The notes: a model not told the origin generated them from the sequence alone. A DNA stretch of 10,662 bases from JAGMDK01 sp023128695 (GCA_030628805.1 DAOVQG010000161.1:1-10662), one strand, 5' to 3'; shown: positions 1 through 9,540, numbered from the stretch's first letter. Program-made: numbers and translations.

Positions 1-2921
<2,921 letters not shown>

Positions 2922-2929
2922 TTGTTTAT

Positions 2930-2934
2930 CTCCT
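2930..2934 (-). promoter_or_regulatory. Shine-Dalgarno site of the giant secreted protein
   Basis: AGGAG on the minus strand lies eight bases before the ATG at 2921, within TGAGGAGATAAACAA. It fixes this ATG as the start and precedes a clear signal peptide. A very similar TGAGGAGA leader precedes the PEP-CTERM gene starting at 10492. Confidence 0.8.
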
Positions 2935-3326
2935 CATTTTACTGCTCGCGTCTCGCACGACGCGGGAAACCTATCCCAGCACTAGCGCTTGGCCGAACAT
3001 GACCGCTGTCAACCCCGGAGGAGAGTGGGCAAGTGGCCGGCGGGGGCGCGCGAAGAATCCCCCAACACTGCCGGCACGTGTTTTCTCACTCGCGATCTGA
3101 TCGATGTGGCCCTGCGTGCTTACGCTTGCCATACCACTCTCCCCTCCCGCATTTCCGTCGCAGGTCAAGGGGCCCCTCGTGCCCTAGCAGTCCGCTGAAA
3201 CCATCGCGAATCGCAGGCAGTGAATAAACCACACCTCCATCGACCCTTGCCGACAAGAATGTAGGCGGCGGAAGAAGTGTATAACCCGCCAATCCCATTC
3301 AAATCACTACACCTATACTACTACAC

Positions 3327-3354
3327 GTTATATAGGACTTTGGAGAAGAGTCAA
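3327..3354 (-). promoter_or_regulatory. Candidate sigma-70-like promoter facing the giant secreted gene
   Basis: On the minus strand TTGACT (3349-3354) is followed after 16 bases by TATAAC (3327-3332), a good match to a housekeeping -35/-10 pair. It lies in a locally AT-rich patch of an otherwise GC-rich region. Transcription would start near 3320, leaving a leader of roughly 400 bases before the ATG at 2921. No other gene lies between. The match is by eye, and an alternative is a promoter for an untranslated RNA. Confidence 0.4.
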
Positions 3355-3411
3355 GATTATCTTGTTCTCAAGCGGAGGAATTGCGGCCGTGTGCGCGCAC
3401 GAGATTACATA

Positions 3412-3544
3412 AGTGCTCTGTCAACACCAAAGTGCGAGTTGCTCTGGGAGGGCGAGGCTCCTGCCGAGCCAAGGGCACCGCGGCTCAGCAGGAGCTTCGC
3501 CCTCCCGCAGGAGCTTCGCCCTCCCGCAGGAGCCTCGCCCTCCC
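3412..3544. repeat. Palindromic repeat cluster with a shared left flank and three tandem right arms
   Basis: The left arm at 3446-3464 (GGGAGGGCGAGGCTCCTGC) is exactly the reverse complement of 3526-3544. Two further direct copies of the right arm stand at 3488-3506 and 3507-3525, each differing from the third by one base (C to T). The right side is therefore three head-to-tail 19-mers. The interior adds a short GAGCC/GGCTC pairing. The sequence resembles the abundant intergenic repeat of planctomycete genomes that translates as GEAPAEP. A flank at 3412-3448 matches the flank of the repeat starting at 5571. It is non-coding and probably REP- or MITE-like. Confidence 0.8.
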
Positions 3545-3629
3545 CGCTCTGAGCAATCTGGCTGCGGCTCATTCGGCGGTGAAGATCTGCTCCGCTACGT
3601 CAACGCGCTCCGGCAGTGAATTGATTTCC

Positions 3630-3651
3630 GTCACCTCGCCGTCACCTCGCC
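3630..3651 (+). repeat. Direct 11-base tandem duplication
   Basis: GTCACCTCGCC occurs twice without a gap (3630-3640 and 3641-3651). It ends 21 bases before the candidate -35 box of the HD-hpt-PH operon. It could be an operator-like site or a simple slippage duplication; the sequence alone does not decide. Confidence 0.4.
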
Positions 3652-3672
3652 GGGGGGTGTGCAAGGCCTGTC

Positions 3673-3701
3673 TTGCCGCGGACATGCCACACGGGTACAC
3701 T
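3673..3701 (+). promoter_or_regulatory. Candidate promoter of the HD-hpt-PH operon
   Basis: TTGCCG (3673-3678), a 17-base spacer and TACACT (3696-3701) match four of six positions in each sigma-70 hexamer. The implied start near 3708 gives a leader of about 25 bases to the ATG at 3733. The match is moderate, but spacing and position suit the operon. Confidence 0.4.
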
Positions 3702-3732
3702 GCCGGTAAAGAATGGCCGAAGCGAGAAACAG

Positions 3733-4440
3733 ATGCAGATCGAACGATTAGTTCCCCTCGCCAAGCAACTACTCGCGGTCGCGATTGACGAGACGACCAG
3801 CGATCTGTGGTTGTGGGAGCACAGCGAGCGGGTGATGCGGCTCACGCGGATGATCGCGGCCGTGCCCGACGTCGGGGGACAGTCGGCCGATCTGACAGCG
3901 CTCGCGGCGGCTGCCCTTTTCCACGACGCCGGCTGGACGGTCGAGTTCCAGCAGGGGAAATGGAAGCGCTGGCAGCTCCTCGGCCGGCCGACCAACGACA
4001 TTCAGCGGGAGCTCGGGGCCGCGCTGCTCCAGGAGGAAGCCGGGCCGCTGCTCCCGGGGCCGACCGCGCGTTTGGCGGGCGACGCCATTCGGCAGTGCAA
4101 CAACCGGGACACACAGTTGTTGGAGGCCCACATTCTGGCCGAAGCCGAAGCGCTGGACGAGGTGGGCACCGTGTACCTGCTGCGCCAGTTCCGCCAATAT
4201 CAAGCCGAGGGGCGTCCGCTTCAGCAACTCGTGGACAGTTGGCAGCGTCAAAAGGAGTATCGCTACTGGGAGCTGCGCCTCAATGACGGCTTCCGCTACG
4301 ACGTGACCCGCGAACTGGCCCGCCGCCGGCTGGAGGCGGTGGAGGCGTTTATGACCGCTTTGCAGCGTGATCTGCACGGCGGCGACGTCCGGCAAATACT
4401 CTCGGACCTCGGCCAAGCGAGCGGCCCGGAATCCGCTTGA
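3733..4440 (+). CDS. HD-superfamily domain protein (putative metal-dependent phosphohydrolase)
   Basis: The product has 235 residues and is largely helical. It shows an HD-type signature: H30 in LWEHSERVMRL, the HD pair H64-D65 in ALFHDAGW, and a later Asp (D142) in ALDEVG. HD proteins usually bind a metal through these residues and hydrolyse phosphoester bonds of nucleotides. The substrate here is unknown, and the match is to the superfamily only. No signal peptide or membrane segment is seen, so it is likely cytosolic. I chose ATG 3733 because an in-frame upstream ATG at 3673 would add about 20 residues of unlikely composition (MPRTCHTGTLPVK...) and would overlap the candidate promoter. The ribosome binding site is weak. 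The stop lies 17 bases before the hpt ATG, so the two are probably co-transcribed. A role in nucleotide metabolism beside hpt is plausible but inferred. Confidence 0.75.
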   Translation: MQIERLVPLAKQLLAVAIDETTSDLWLWEHSERVMRLTRMIAAVPDVGGQSADLTALAAAALFHDAGWTVEFQQGKWKRWQLLGRPTNDIQRELGAALLQEEAGPLLPGPTARLAGDAIRQCNNRDTQLLEAHILAEAEALDEVGTVYLLRQFRQYQAEGRPLQQLVDSWQRQKEYRYWELRLNDGFRYDVTRELARRRLEAVEAFMTALQRDLHGGDVRQILSDLGQASGPESA

Positions 4441-4457
4441 CCGGGACAGGTCTTCCC

Positions 4458-5000
4458 ATGGAAATGGACATCGCCCGGATTCTGATTCACTGCGATGATA
4501 TCGAGGCCCGTGTCAAGAACATGGCCGCGGAAATCGGCAACCGCTACACCGGCGATGAGACCGGCCTAACGCTCGTTCCCATTCTTTCCGGCTCGATCAT
4601 CTTTCTGGCCGATCTGATCCGTCAGTTGCCGCTAAAGATGAAAATAGCGCTGGTCCAGGTCTCGACCTATCCCGGTTCGGCCACGCTGCCGCAAACACCC
4701 AAGACCGTGCTGGAACTGAGCGGGGAAGTTTCCGGCCGCAATGTGCTCATTGTGGACGACATCCTTGACAGTGGGCGGACCCTCCGCCGCGTGCAAGGGA
4801 TGCTCCGCGAGCGCGGGGCCAAGAGTATTCGCACGGCCGTGCTGCTACGCAAGCCCGCAAAGGCTCCGCCGGACGTTGTAGTTGACTTTGTCGGGTTTGA
4901 CATAGATGATTTATTTGTGGTCGGCTATGGCCTGGACTACGACGATCACTATCGGAACTACCCGCACGTCGCCGTACTCCATGCGGACGTGATGCCATGA
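4458..5000 (+). CDS. hpt: Hypoxanthine(-guanine) phosphoribosyltransferase
   Basis: The 180-residue product matches the family length. The enzyme transfers phosphoribose from PRPP to hypoxanthine or guanine to make IMP or GMP in cytosolic purine salvage. Visible motifs are the pyrophosphate-loop region VPILSGSIIFLADLIRQL (40-57), the flexible-loop start VSTYPG (68-73, STY in place of the usual SSY), the PRPP-binding loop VLIVDDILDSGRTL (96-109) with the two acidic residues D100-D101, and the C-terminal base-binding region FVGFDIDDLFVVGYGLDYDDHYRN. ATG 4458 is chosen because AGG lies seven bases upstream. A TTG at 4437 overlapping the HD stop would add seven residues and is less likely. The stop overlaps the next start as ATGA (4997-5000), which points to translational coupling. 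Confidence 0.93.
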   Translation: MEMDIARILIHCDDIEARVKNMAAEIGNRYTGDETGLTLVPILSGSIIFLADLIRQLPLKMKIALVQVSTYPGSATLPQTPKTVLELSGEVSGRNVLIVDDILDSGRTLRRVQGMLRERGAKSIRTAVLLRKPAKAPPDVVVDFVGFDIDDLFVVGYGLDYDDHYRNYPHVAVLHADVMP

Positions 5001-5572
5001 CGAAGCCGGACCGGTTTGAAAGTGTCGTTGCCGACGCTACCCCCGGCGTCGAAGCGACTTCCGTCACCACCTCGAAGGCGGCGGCCAAGCTCGAACTCGA
5101 CGGCGATGAAATTGTCCAGCTCTCGATCAAGCCCTCCCTGTGGTTCATACCGCTGGTCTCGTTCAAGTGGGTGCTGGCCATGGCCCTGGCCGGCGCCGTG
5201 CTGGCCGTCGCCCTGCGCGGCGGCTGGACGCGCGAGGGCTTCATCGCGTTCCAAGTCGTGGTCGGCGTCGCGGTGTTGCGGGTGGCCGTCGCCGCCTTGC
5301 AATGGGCCAGTCGTCTGTACGTGCTGACCAACCGCCGGGTCATGCGTTTCATGGGCGTGCTCAATGTTGATGTCGTCGAATGCCCCTTGGCCAAGATCAG
5401 CCGCGCCGACCTCAAAGTCGCGTGGTATCAACACCTCCTGCGTCTCGGTACGATCCACATGTCTCCCGCCGCTTCCAAAGCGACAGTGATCGTATGGGAA
5501 CAGCTCGCGCATTCGGCGGAGATTCACGAACGCCTGTTACGGGCCATCCGCAAAGCGCAGTCGAAGGAATAG
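4997..5572 (+). CDS. Bacterial PH-like (DUF304/bPH2-type) membrane protein
   Basis: The product has 191 residues. A polar N-terminus (1-45) precedes two hydrophobic segments at about 48-72 and 82-102. A cytosolic-type domain begins SRLYVLTNRRVMRFMGVLNVDVVECPLAKIS (105-135), the usual opening of bacterial PH-like domains in which a YxLTNxRv strand is followed by a conserved pattern of strands. Such proteins sit in the inner membrane; their ligands are mostly unknown. The start codon overlaps the hpt stop by four bases (ATGA), and no strong Shine-Dalgarno is seen, so it is probably coupled to hpt. The TAG stop (5570-5572) touches the first bases of a repeat element. This is the last gene of the operon. 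Confidence 0.85.
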   Translation: MTKPDRFESVVADATPGVEATSVTTSKAAAKLELDGDEIVQLSIKPSLWFIPLVSFKWVLAMALAGAVLAVALRGGWTREGFIAFQVVVGVAVLRVAVAALQWASRLYVLTNRRVMRFMGVLNVDVVECPLAKISRADLKVAWYQHLLRLGTIHMSPAASKATVIVWEQLAHSAEIHERLLRAIRKAQSKE

Positions 5573-5683
5573 TGCTCTGGCAACGCTAAATGTGCAAGTT
5601 GGTCCGGGCGTGTGCCACTGCTCTTGAGCAGTGCCAGGGCCAATGTCGGCCCAAGAAGACACTGCTCAAGAGCAGTGGCACAC
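5571..5683. repeat. Planctomycete-type inverted repeat with 24-base perfect arms
   Basis: Arms at 5610-5633 and 5660-5683 are perfect reverse complements separated by 26 bases. Each arm is itself palindromic around CACTGCTCTTGAGCAGTG, so it can fold as one long hairpin or as two short ones. The loop includes GGGCC/GGCCC. The left flank 5571-5607 (AGTGCTCTGGCAAC...) closely matches the flank at 3412-3448 next to a different palindrome. The position directly after the stop at 5572 could also let it act as a transcript-end structure. Confidence 0.85.
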
Positions 5684-5926
5684 ACAACGCGATCCGAAAG
5701 CCAAGGCGTGACGATACACTATATCACCATGCACAATCACACGACGGTGTCAGAGCCCGAAGCGCAAGCGAGGGTTTACACATTGCCGTGTGGACGAGCC
5801 TGGAACCCTCGCTTGCGCTTCGGGCTCGGACGGAGCGCCCCTGAATCGCGCACGCTGATTTAGACACGACCTCCACCGTGGTTTCGAGATGACAGTTAAA
5901 CACCAGAGTACTGCGAGCTGAGATAC
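5573..5926. other. Non-coding repeat island
   Basis: These 354 bases between the PH-like gene and the DUF418 gene contain two large perfect inverted repeats (listed separately) and no credible gene. Short open frames here translate into the palindromes themselves. In 5828-5926 I see only a small CCACGGTGG-like palindrome and no convincing promoter for the next gene. Confidence 0.7.
5753..5827. repeat. Planctomycete-type inverted repeat (GAGCCCGAAGCG family)
   Basis: Arms at 5753-5776 and 5804-5827 are perfect 24-base reverse complements around a 27-base loop. The arm core GAAGCGCAAGCGAGGG is a well-known type of planctomycete intergenic repeat, visible as RARSASEG or NPRLRFGL in spurious translations. 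Non-coding. Its geometry is nearly the same as that of the repeat just upstream. Confidence 0.88.
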
Positions 5927-7249
5927 ATGACGGAAGAACCCCAAACGCCGCCTCCAAGCAGCGTTGCTTACCAGCAACCGGGGCCAATTTCGGTCGGCGA
6001 GCGCATCGAAGTCGTCGACGTGCTGCGCGGCTTCGCGGTCTTCGGCATCCTCGCCGTCAACATGTTCTGGTTCAGCAACCCCTTCCAGCTTATCTTTACT
6101 CAGATGGACCCGTGGACGGGGATGCCTGACCAAGTGGCCCAATGGCTGATTCAGTTCTTCTGTGAAGGGAAGTTCTACTCGCTATTCTCCTTTCTATTTG
6201 GCTTCGGCATGGCGGTGCAGATGACGCGGGCCGAAGCCCGTGGAGACAGCTTCGTTCGGTTGTACGTCCGCCGCTTGTGTGTTCTGCTCGCGATCGGAGC
6301 CGGTCACGTGGTGTTCCTGTGGGCGGGCGATATCCTGATCTACTATGCGCTCGGCGGTTTTCTGCTATTGCTGTTTCGCAAGCGTAAACCCACCACGCTG
6401 CTGGCCTGGGCCATCCCTTGCCTGCTTGTTACCGTCCTGCTCATCACCGGTTTGACCGCGCTTGGCAAGTTGGCCGAAGCAGTCGCGCCGGCCGCCGGCG
6501 CTACTGCGACAATGCCGACCACGGCCATAGCCACGGCTGCAACCACCCCGCCCGACATCATCGAGATGTTTGAGACCTGGACCGCCAAGGTGTGCGAAAC
6601 CTACTCCCACGGCAGTTTTGGCCAAATCCTGATTCAGCGTCTCGGCGATTATGCCTTTGCGTCCTTCTTCATGCTGATCTTCATGGGCCCGGCCATTCTG
6701 GGGATGTTCCTTTTTGGGCTGTACGCCGGGAAAAAGCGTCTTCTGCATGAGCCGGCGGCACACTTGGTTTTCATTCGCAGGCTCGCGTTGTGGAGTCTGG
6801 TATTGGGCGTCGTTGGCAATCTCACGGCCGTGCTGCTACGTGAGACCATCAGTTCGCTCGAAACCTCTTGGCTGGCTGTTCCACTCACTCTCGGCGCCGC
6901 TGTCGGGCAGCCGGCCCTGTGTTTCTTCTACGCGGCCGGGATTGTCCTGCTGGCCCAGAAGGCCGCGTGGCGTAGATACATGAAGCCGCTCGCCGCCGTC
7001 GGACGGATGGCGTTATCCAACTATTTGTTGCAGTCGCTTATCTGTACCATGATCTTCAATGCATACGGGCTGGGATTCTTCGGAAAGGTCGGCCCCGCGC
7101 TGGGCCTCGCATTGACGTGTATGATCTTCGCCATACAGATTCCGTTGAGCGTCTGGTGGCTGCGCCATTTCCGCTTCGGCCCCGCCGAATGGGCTTGGCG
7201 AACGCTTACATACGGTCAAAGACAACCCCTACGCAGCATATATCAGTAG
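5927..7249 (+). CDS. DUF418/YeiB-family polytopic membrane protein
   Basis: The product has 440 residues with many hydrophobic helices, typical of the DUF418 family in length and layout. After a Pro-rich N-terminus it shows RIEVVDVLRGFAVFGILAVN (26-45), the family opening with D31, R34 and G35. Then come EGKFYSLFSFLFGFGMAVQ (80-98) and the C-terminal signature GRMALSNYLLQS (359-370), followed by FRFGPAEWAWRTLTYG near the end. An Ala/Thr/Pro-rich loop (about 184-208) between membrane segments is low in complexity and probably variable. The family is thought to be related to membrane acyltransferase-like proteins, but the substrate is not known, and no function is assigned beyond an integral inner-membrane protein. 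The start is ATG 5927; the upstream GAG is only a weak ribosome site. It is probably transcribed alone and converges with the glycosyltransferase gene. Confidence 0.9.
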   Translation: MTEEPQTPPPSSVAYQQPGPISVGERIEVVDVLRGFAVFGILAVNMFWFSNPFQLIFTQMDPWTGMPDQVAQWLIQFFCEGKFYSLFSFLFGFGMAVQMTRAEARGDSFVRLYVRRLCVLLAIGAGHVVFLWAGDILIYYALGGFLLLLFRKRKPTTLLAWAIPCLLVTVLLITGLTALGKLAEAVAPAAGATATMPTTAIATAATTPPDIIEMFETWTAKVCETYSHGSFGQILIQRLGDYAFASFFMLIFMGPAILGMFLFGLYAGKKRLLHEPAAHLVFIRRLALWSLVLGVVGNLTAVLLRETISSLETSWLAVPLTLGAAVGQPALCFFYAAGIVLLAQKAAWRRYMKPLAAVGRMALSNYLLQSLICTMIFNAYGLGFFGKVGPALGLALTCMIFAIQIPLSVWWLRHFRFGPAEWAWRTLTYGQRQPLRSIYQ

Positions 7250-7254
7250 TATTG

Positions 7255-7297
7255 CCACGTCCCCACGTTCCCACGTTCCCACGTTTCACGTTCCCAC
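7255..7297. repeat. Short tandem repeat CCCACGTT between convergent genes
   Basis: Near-identical units of CCCACGTT occur head to tail (CCACGTCC, CCCACGTT, CCCACGTT, CCCACGTT, TCACGTT, CCCACC). The tract fills most of the gap between the DUF418 stop (7249) and the glycosyltransferase stop (7286), and it runs into the coding end of the latter. GGGAACGTGG-type tracts recur in planctomycete intergenic regions. No terminator hairpin is evident. Confidence 0.75.
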
Positions 7298-8440
7298 CCT
7301 GTTTAAGTACAGCGCTTCGAGCCGGTCTACCATCCGCCGCCAGTCGAACGTCTCCAGGCAGTGCTCGCGGCCGGCCTGGCCCAGCTTGCGGCGCAATTCG
7401 GCGTCAGCCGCCAACTCACATAGTGCGGCAGCAAACTCGGTGAGGTCGTTCAGAGGAATAAGCCGTCCCGTGAGGTTATCGAGCACGACTTCCGGGGTAC
7501 CGTCGATGTCGAAGGCGACCGCCGGCACCTGCATCAACAAGGCCTGCACGACGGCCCGCGGCAAGCCCTCCCACTGCGAGGTATGCGCCAACAGGTCGAA
7601 GCCGGCCATCCACATCGGCACTTCATCGGGCGGCACTAATCCCGGGAGGAACGTTTTCTCACGCAGTCCGAGCCGACTCAATTCGTTTTCGTATTCCTGC
7701 CGCTGAGCCCCGTCGCCGAGCCAAACGAACCGCAGCCGCGGCTCGCGTTGCACGGCCTCCGCCATGATGGGTATGAGCTGTTCGTAGCCCTTTTTCCGGA
7801 AGATCCGGGCGACCGTTCCAACGACGATGTCATCCTCCGCGACGCCCATTTTGCGACGGGCCGCCACACGGGCTTCGGTCGTCGGCGTGAATTGTTCAAC
7901 CTCCATGCCGGAGTGGACCGTGAGCAGCTTATCTCGCGTACACACCCCGGCCGCGACGGCCTGCTCTATCATCGCGTCAGCCACGGTGACAATGGCGTGC
8001 GAACGACGTGCCGCCAAGCGTTCCAATATGGCGTAGCCCTTGCGAATCAGCCACGTCTGGGTGCGGTTGAAGCTCATGCCGTGGATGGTGTGAATCACGA
8101 GCGGCACGCGCGCGTCTCGGGCGGCGAAGCGGCCAATGATCCCAGCTTTGCTGCTATGAGTGTGTACGACGTCAGGCTTGAGCCGCTGGAACTCCATGCG
8201 GAGGTAGCGGCGAGCACGGGTATCCATCCATGGGTTGACCGCGCGGATCAGCTCGCGCAGCTCGATAAACTCGTAGCCCCCCTGCCGCGCGCGCTGGACG
8301 AGGCTGCCTTCCGGCCCGCGGGTCGGCCCGCTGATCAGCGTGACCTGATGACCGCGTTGATGCAGGCCCTCGCAGGTAAGGATCGTGTTCTCCTGCGCGC
8401 CGCCGATGATCAGCCGCGTGATGACATGGCAAATGTGCAT
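7286..8440 (-). CDS. GT4-family (GT-B fold) glycosyltransferase
   Basis: The 384-residue product fits the usual length of GT4 retaining glycosyltransferases, which move sugars from nucleotide-sugar donors in polysaccharide or glycoconjugate synthesis. The N-terminal half has the glycine loop GGAQ (13-16) and HTHSSKAG (93-100). The C-terminal half has TVARIFRKKG (R212, K217, donor-phosphate contacts), LGDG (241-244), and the donor-site segment HTSQWEGLPRAVVQAL ending in GTPEVV. The E-x7-E motif appears as E291 and Q299, so the second Glu is replaced by Gln, a variant also met in other GT4 subfamilies. No membrane segment is seen; it is probably cytosolic or membrane-peripheral. No clear Shine-Dalgarno precedes ATG 8440. 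The last codons (RVGT-stop) lie inside the CCCACGTT repeat tract. The substrate is unknown; a role in exopolysaccharide is inferred only from the nearby PEP-CTERM genes. Confidence 0.92.
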   Translation of the reverse strand: MHICHVITRLIIGGAQENTILTCEGLHQRGHQVTLISGPTRGPEGSLVQRARQGGYEFIELRELIRAVNPWMDTRARRYLRMEFQRLKPDVVHTHSSKAGIIGRFAARDARVPLVIHTIHGMSFNRTQTWLIRKGYAILERLAARRSHAIVTVADAMIEQAVAAGVCTRDKLLTVHSGMEVEQFTPTTEARVAARRKMGVAEDDIVVGTVARIFRKKGYEQLIPIMAEAVQREPRLRFVWLGDGAQRQEYENELSRLGLREKTFLPGLVPPDEVPMWMAGFDLLAHTSQWEGLPRAVVQALLMQVPAVAFDIDGTPEVVLDNLTGRLIPLNDLTEFAAALCELAADAELRRKLGQAGREHCLETFDWRRMVDRLEALYLNRVGT

Positions 8441-8502
8441 GAGGACATTATGTCACCGGCGAGTGACCACGTGAACCACTGAGGGACACACGCCATGACA
8501 TT

Positions 8503-8676
8503 AGCGGTCAGCTTTCAGCGGTCAGCTTTCAGCCGGTGTGTGAACGCGAGCGGTATTCGGGCACCTTTGGTTCTCTGATCTGGAAGGCCATTCTCATTGG
8601 TACTTTACCCAACTCAAGACACACGGCTGGCGATTTTAGCTGAACGCTGATGGCTGACCGCTGAAAGCTGATCACG
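8503..8676. repeat. MITE-like element with perfect 19-base inverted ends
   Basis: TCAGCTTTCAGCGGTCAGC at 8508-8526 is the exact reverse complement of 8653-8671. The left end also contains two overlapping direct copies of AGCGGTCAGCTTTCAGC (8503-8519, 8517-8533). The right side extends as related GCTGAACGCTGATGGCTGACC units from 8638. Inner pairing continues (8530-8541 with 8619-8629, one bulged base). The core of about 90 bases has no open reading frame worth calling. This fits a non-autonomous element or a folded RNA. It occupies most of the gap between the glycosyltransferase start and the LamG gene stop. Confidence 0.8.
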
Positions 8677-8688
8677 CCCGAGCCGCGG

Positions 8689-9540
8689 TTATCCGCGCAA
8701 GCGGCGTGCGAAGGCGAGGCAGCCGGCGATGAACAGCAAGAGCGGCCCGGGCTCGGGGATGCGCGCGTCGCAAATCGCGTGAATGTCATCTGGAGCCAGG
8801 GCGTTGTCGAAAAGCGCCGCTTCGTCGATGAGCCCGGAATAGTAATTGCTCCGCGGAAATGACACCAGATCGCCGCTGAGCCTGGTGTTGGCTCCAAAGA
8901 CCAGCGGCTCGTAGTTACCGGCCCCGCCCGAAGTCGAACCCAGACCGCCGGCGTACGGATTCGAAGCGACCGGCACACCGTCCAGGTAGAGCTGCATGCC
9001 CTTGCTGCCGAACGTGAAGGCGGCGTTGTACCACGTGTCCAGGGCAAGCGGGCCTGACTTCAGGAAATAGCTGTTCGTGGTGCTCTGCAAGCGGACCTTC
9101 AGCCGGCCGTGGTCGGTCATGATGGTGAGATGACCGCCGCTGTCGTAACCGCGGGAATCCTTCGTGAACAAGCCGGCTTTTCTGATCGTGCCGGTGTCCT
9201 TGAACCAGAAGTTCACGGTCCCGTCATCCAGCAGCAAGCTGTCCGCATGGGGCACCTCGACGTAGCCTCTCTTGCCGTTGACCCAAAACCGGGCGGCCGT
9301 ATCGTCGGAAAGAAAGCTCGGTTCACCCAAGCCGATGCCGCCGTGGTAGGTCCCGTGCTGGCCGCCGACCGAGTCGCAGGCGGTGGGTCCCGAGTCTTCG
9401 CTCAGCCGCCAGTAGGCGAGCGGGTTATAAGACATGACCGTGTCGATGTAGTCGGCTTCGACCGGCGGCGCCGCCAAGCCGGCGACCAGGCAGGTCCCCG
9501 CGATCATTATCACTGCCGAGATCGCTTGTTTCCGATTCAT
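8689..9540 (-). CDS. Secreted LamG/concanavalin-like protein with PEP-CTERM sorting tail
   Basis: The product has 283 residues. Residues 1-29 form a signal peptide (MNRKQ, hydrophobic core, likely cut after VEA). The domain starts YIDTVMSYNPLAYWRLSE (31-48), the usual opening of LamG-like jelly-roll domains of planctomycetes. It continues with VNFWFK, GLFTKD, DTWYNAAFTF, MQLYLDGVPVAS and closes with GLIDEAALFDNALAPDDI (236-253), all typical strands of that fold. The C-terminus is IPEPGPLLLFIAGCLAFARRLRG: a PEP motif, a hydrophobic helix and a basic tail, the substrate signal for an exosortase (EpsH/XrtA-like). It is therefore probably exported, cut and anchored or released at the envelope. 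LamG folds often bind carbohydrate, but the ligand is not evident. GGAG at nine bases before ATG 9540 supports the start. Confidence 0.93.
   Translation of the reverse strand: MNRKQAISAVIMIAGTCLVAGLAAPPVEADYIDTVMSYNPLAYWRLSEDSGPTACDSVGGQHGTYHGGIGLGEPSFLSDDTAARFWVNGKRGYVEVPHADSLLLDDGTVNFWFKDTGTIRKAGLFTKDSRGYDSGGHLTIMTDHGRLKVRLQSTTNSYFLKSGPLALDTWYNAAFTFGSKGMQLYLDGVPVASNPYAGGLGSTSGGAGNYEPLVFGANTRLSGDLVSFPRSNYYSGLIDEAALFDNALAPDDIHAICDARIPEPGPLLLFIAGCLAFARRLRG

Larger units (their letters stand above)
2922..3732. other. Long non-coding interval between divergent units
   Basis: About 810 bases lie between the minus-strand giant protein gene and the plus-strand HD gene. Small open frames occur on both strands, but none has a ribosome binding site with a protein-like composition. 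The interval holds a comparatively AT-rich patch at about 3290-3370 with a minus-strand promoter candidate, a palindromic repeat cluster at 3412-3544, an 11-base tandem duplication at 3630-3651, and a plus-strand promoter candidate just before the HD gene. I see nothing specific in 2937-3290. Confidence 0.6.

Noticed and set aside
3086..3298. Minus-strand 70-codon open frame just downstream of the candidate promoter at 3327-3354
   Set aside because: There is no ribosome binding site before ATG 3298, and composition and motifs do not suggest a protein.
3769..4416. Minus-strand open frame of 215 codons opposite the HD gene
   Set aside because: The plus-strand product has the HD motif residues and operon spacing. 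The opposite frame has no recognisable domain.
3446..5827. CRISPR array made from the GC-rich repeats
   Set aside because: The repeats are palindromes of different sequence. The only tandem copies (3488-3544) are adjacent with no spacers, and no cas gene is present.
7748..8482. Plus-strand open frame of 244 codons opposite the glycosyltransferase
   Set aside because: The minus-strand frame is a complete GT4 enzyme. The plus frame lacks family features and a ribosome site.
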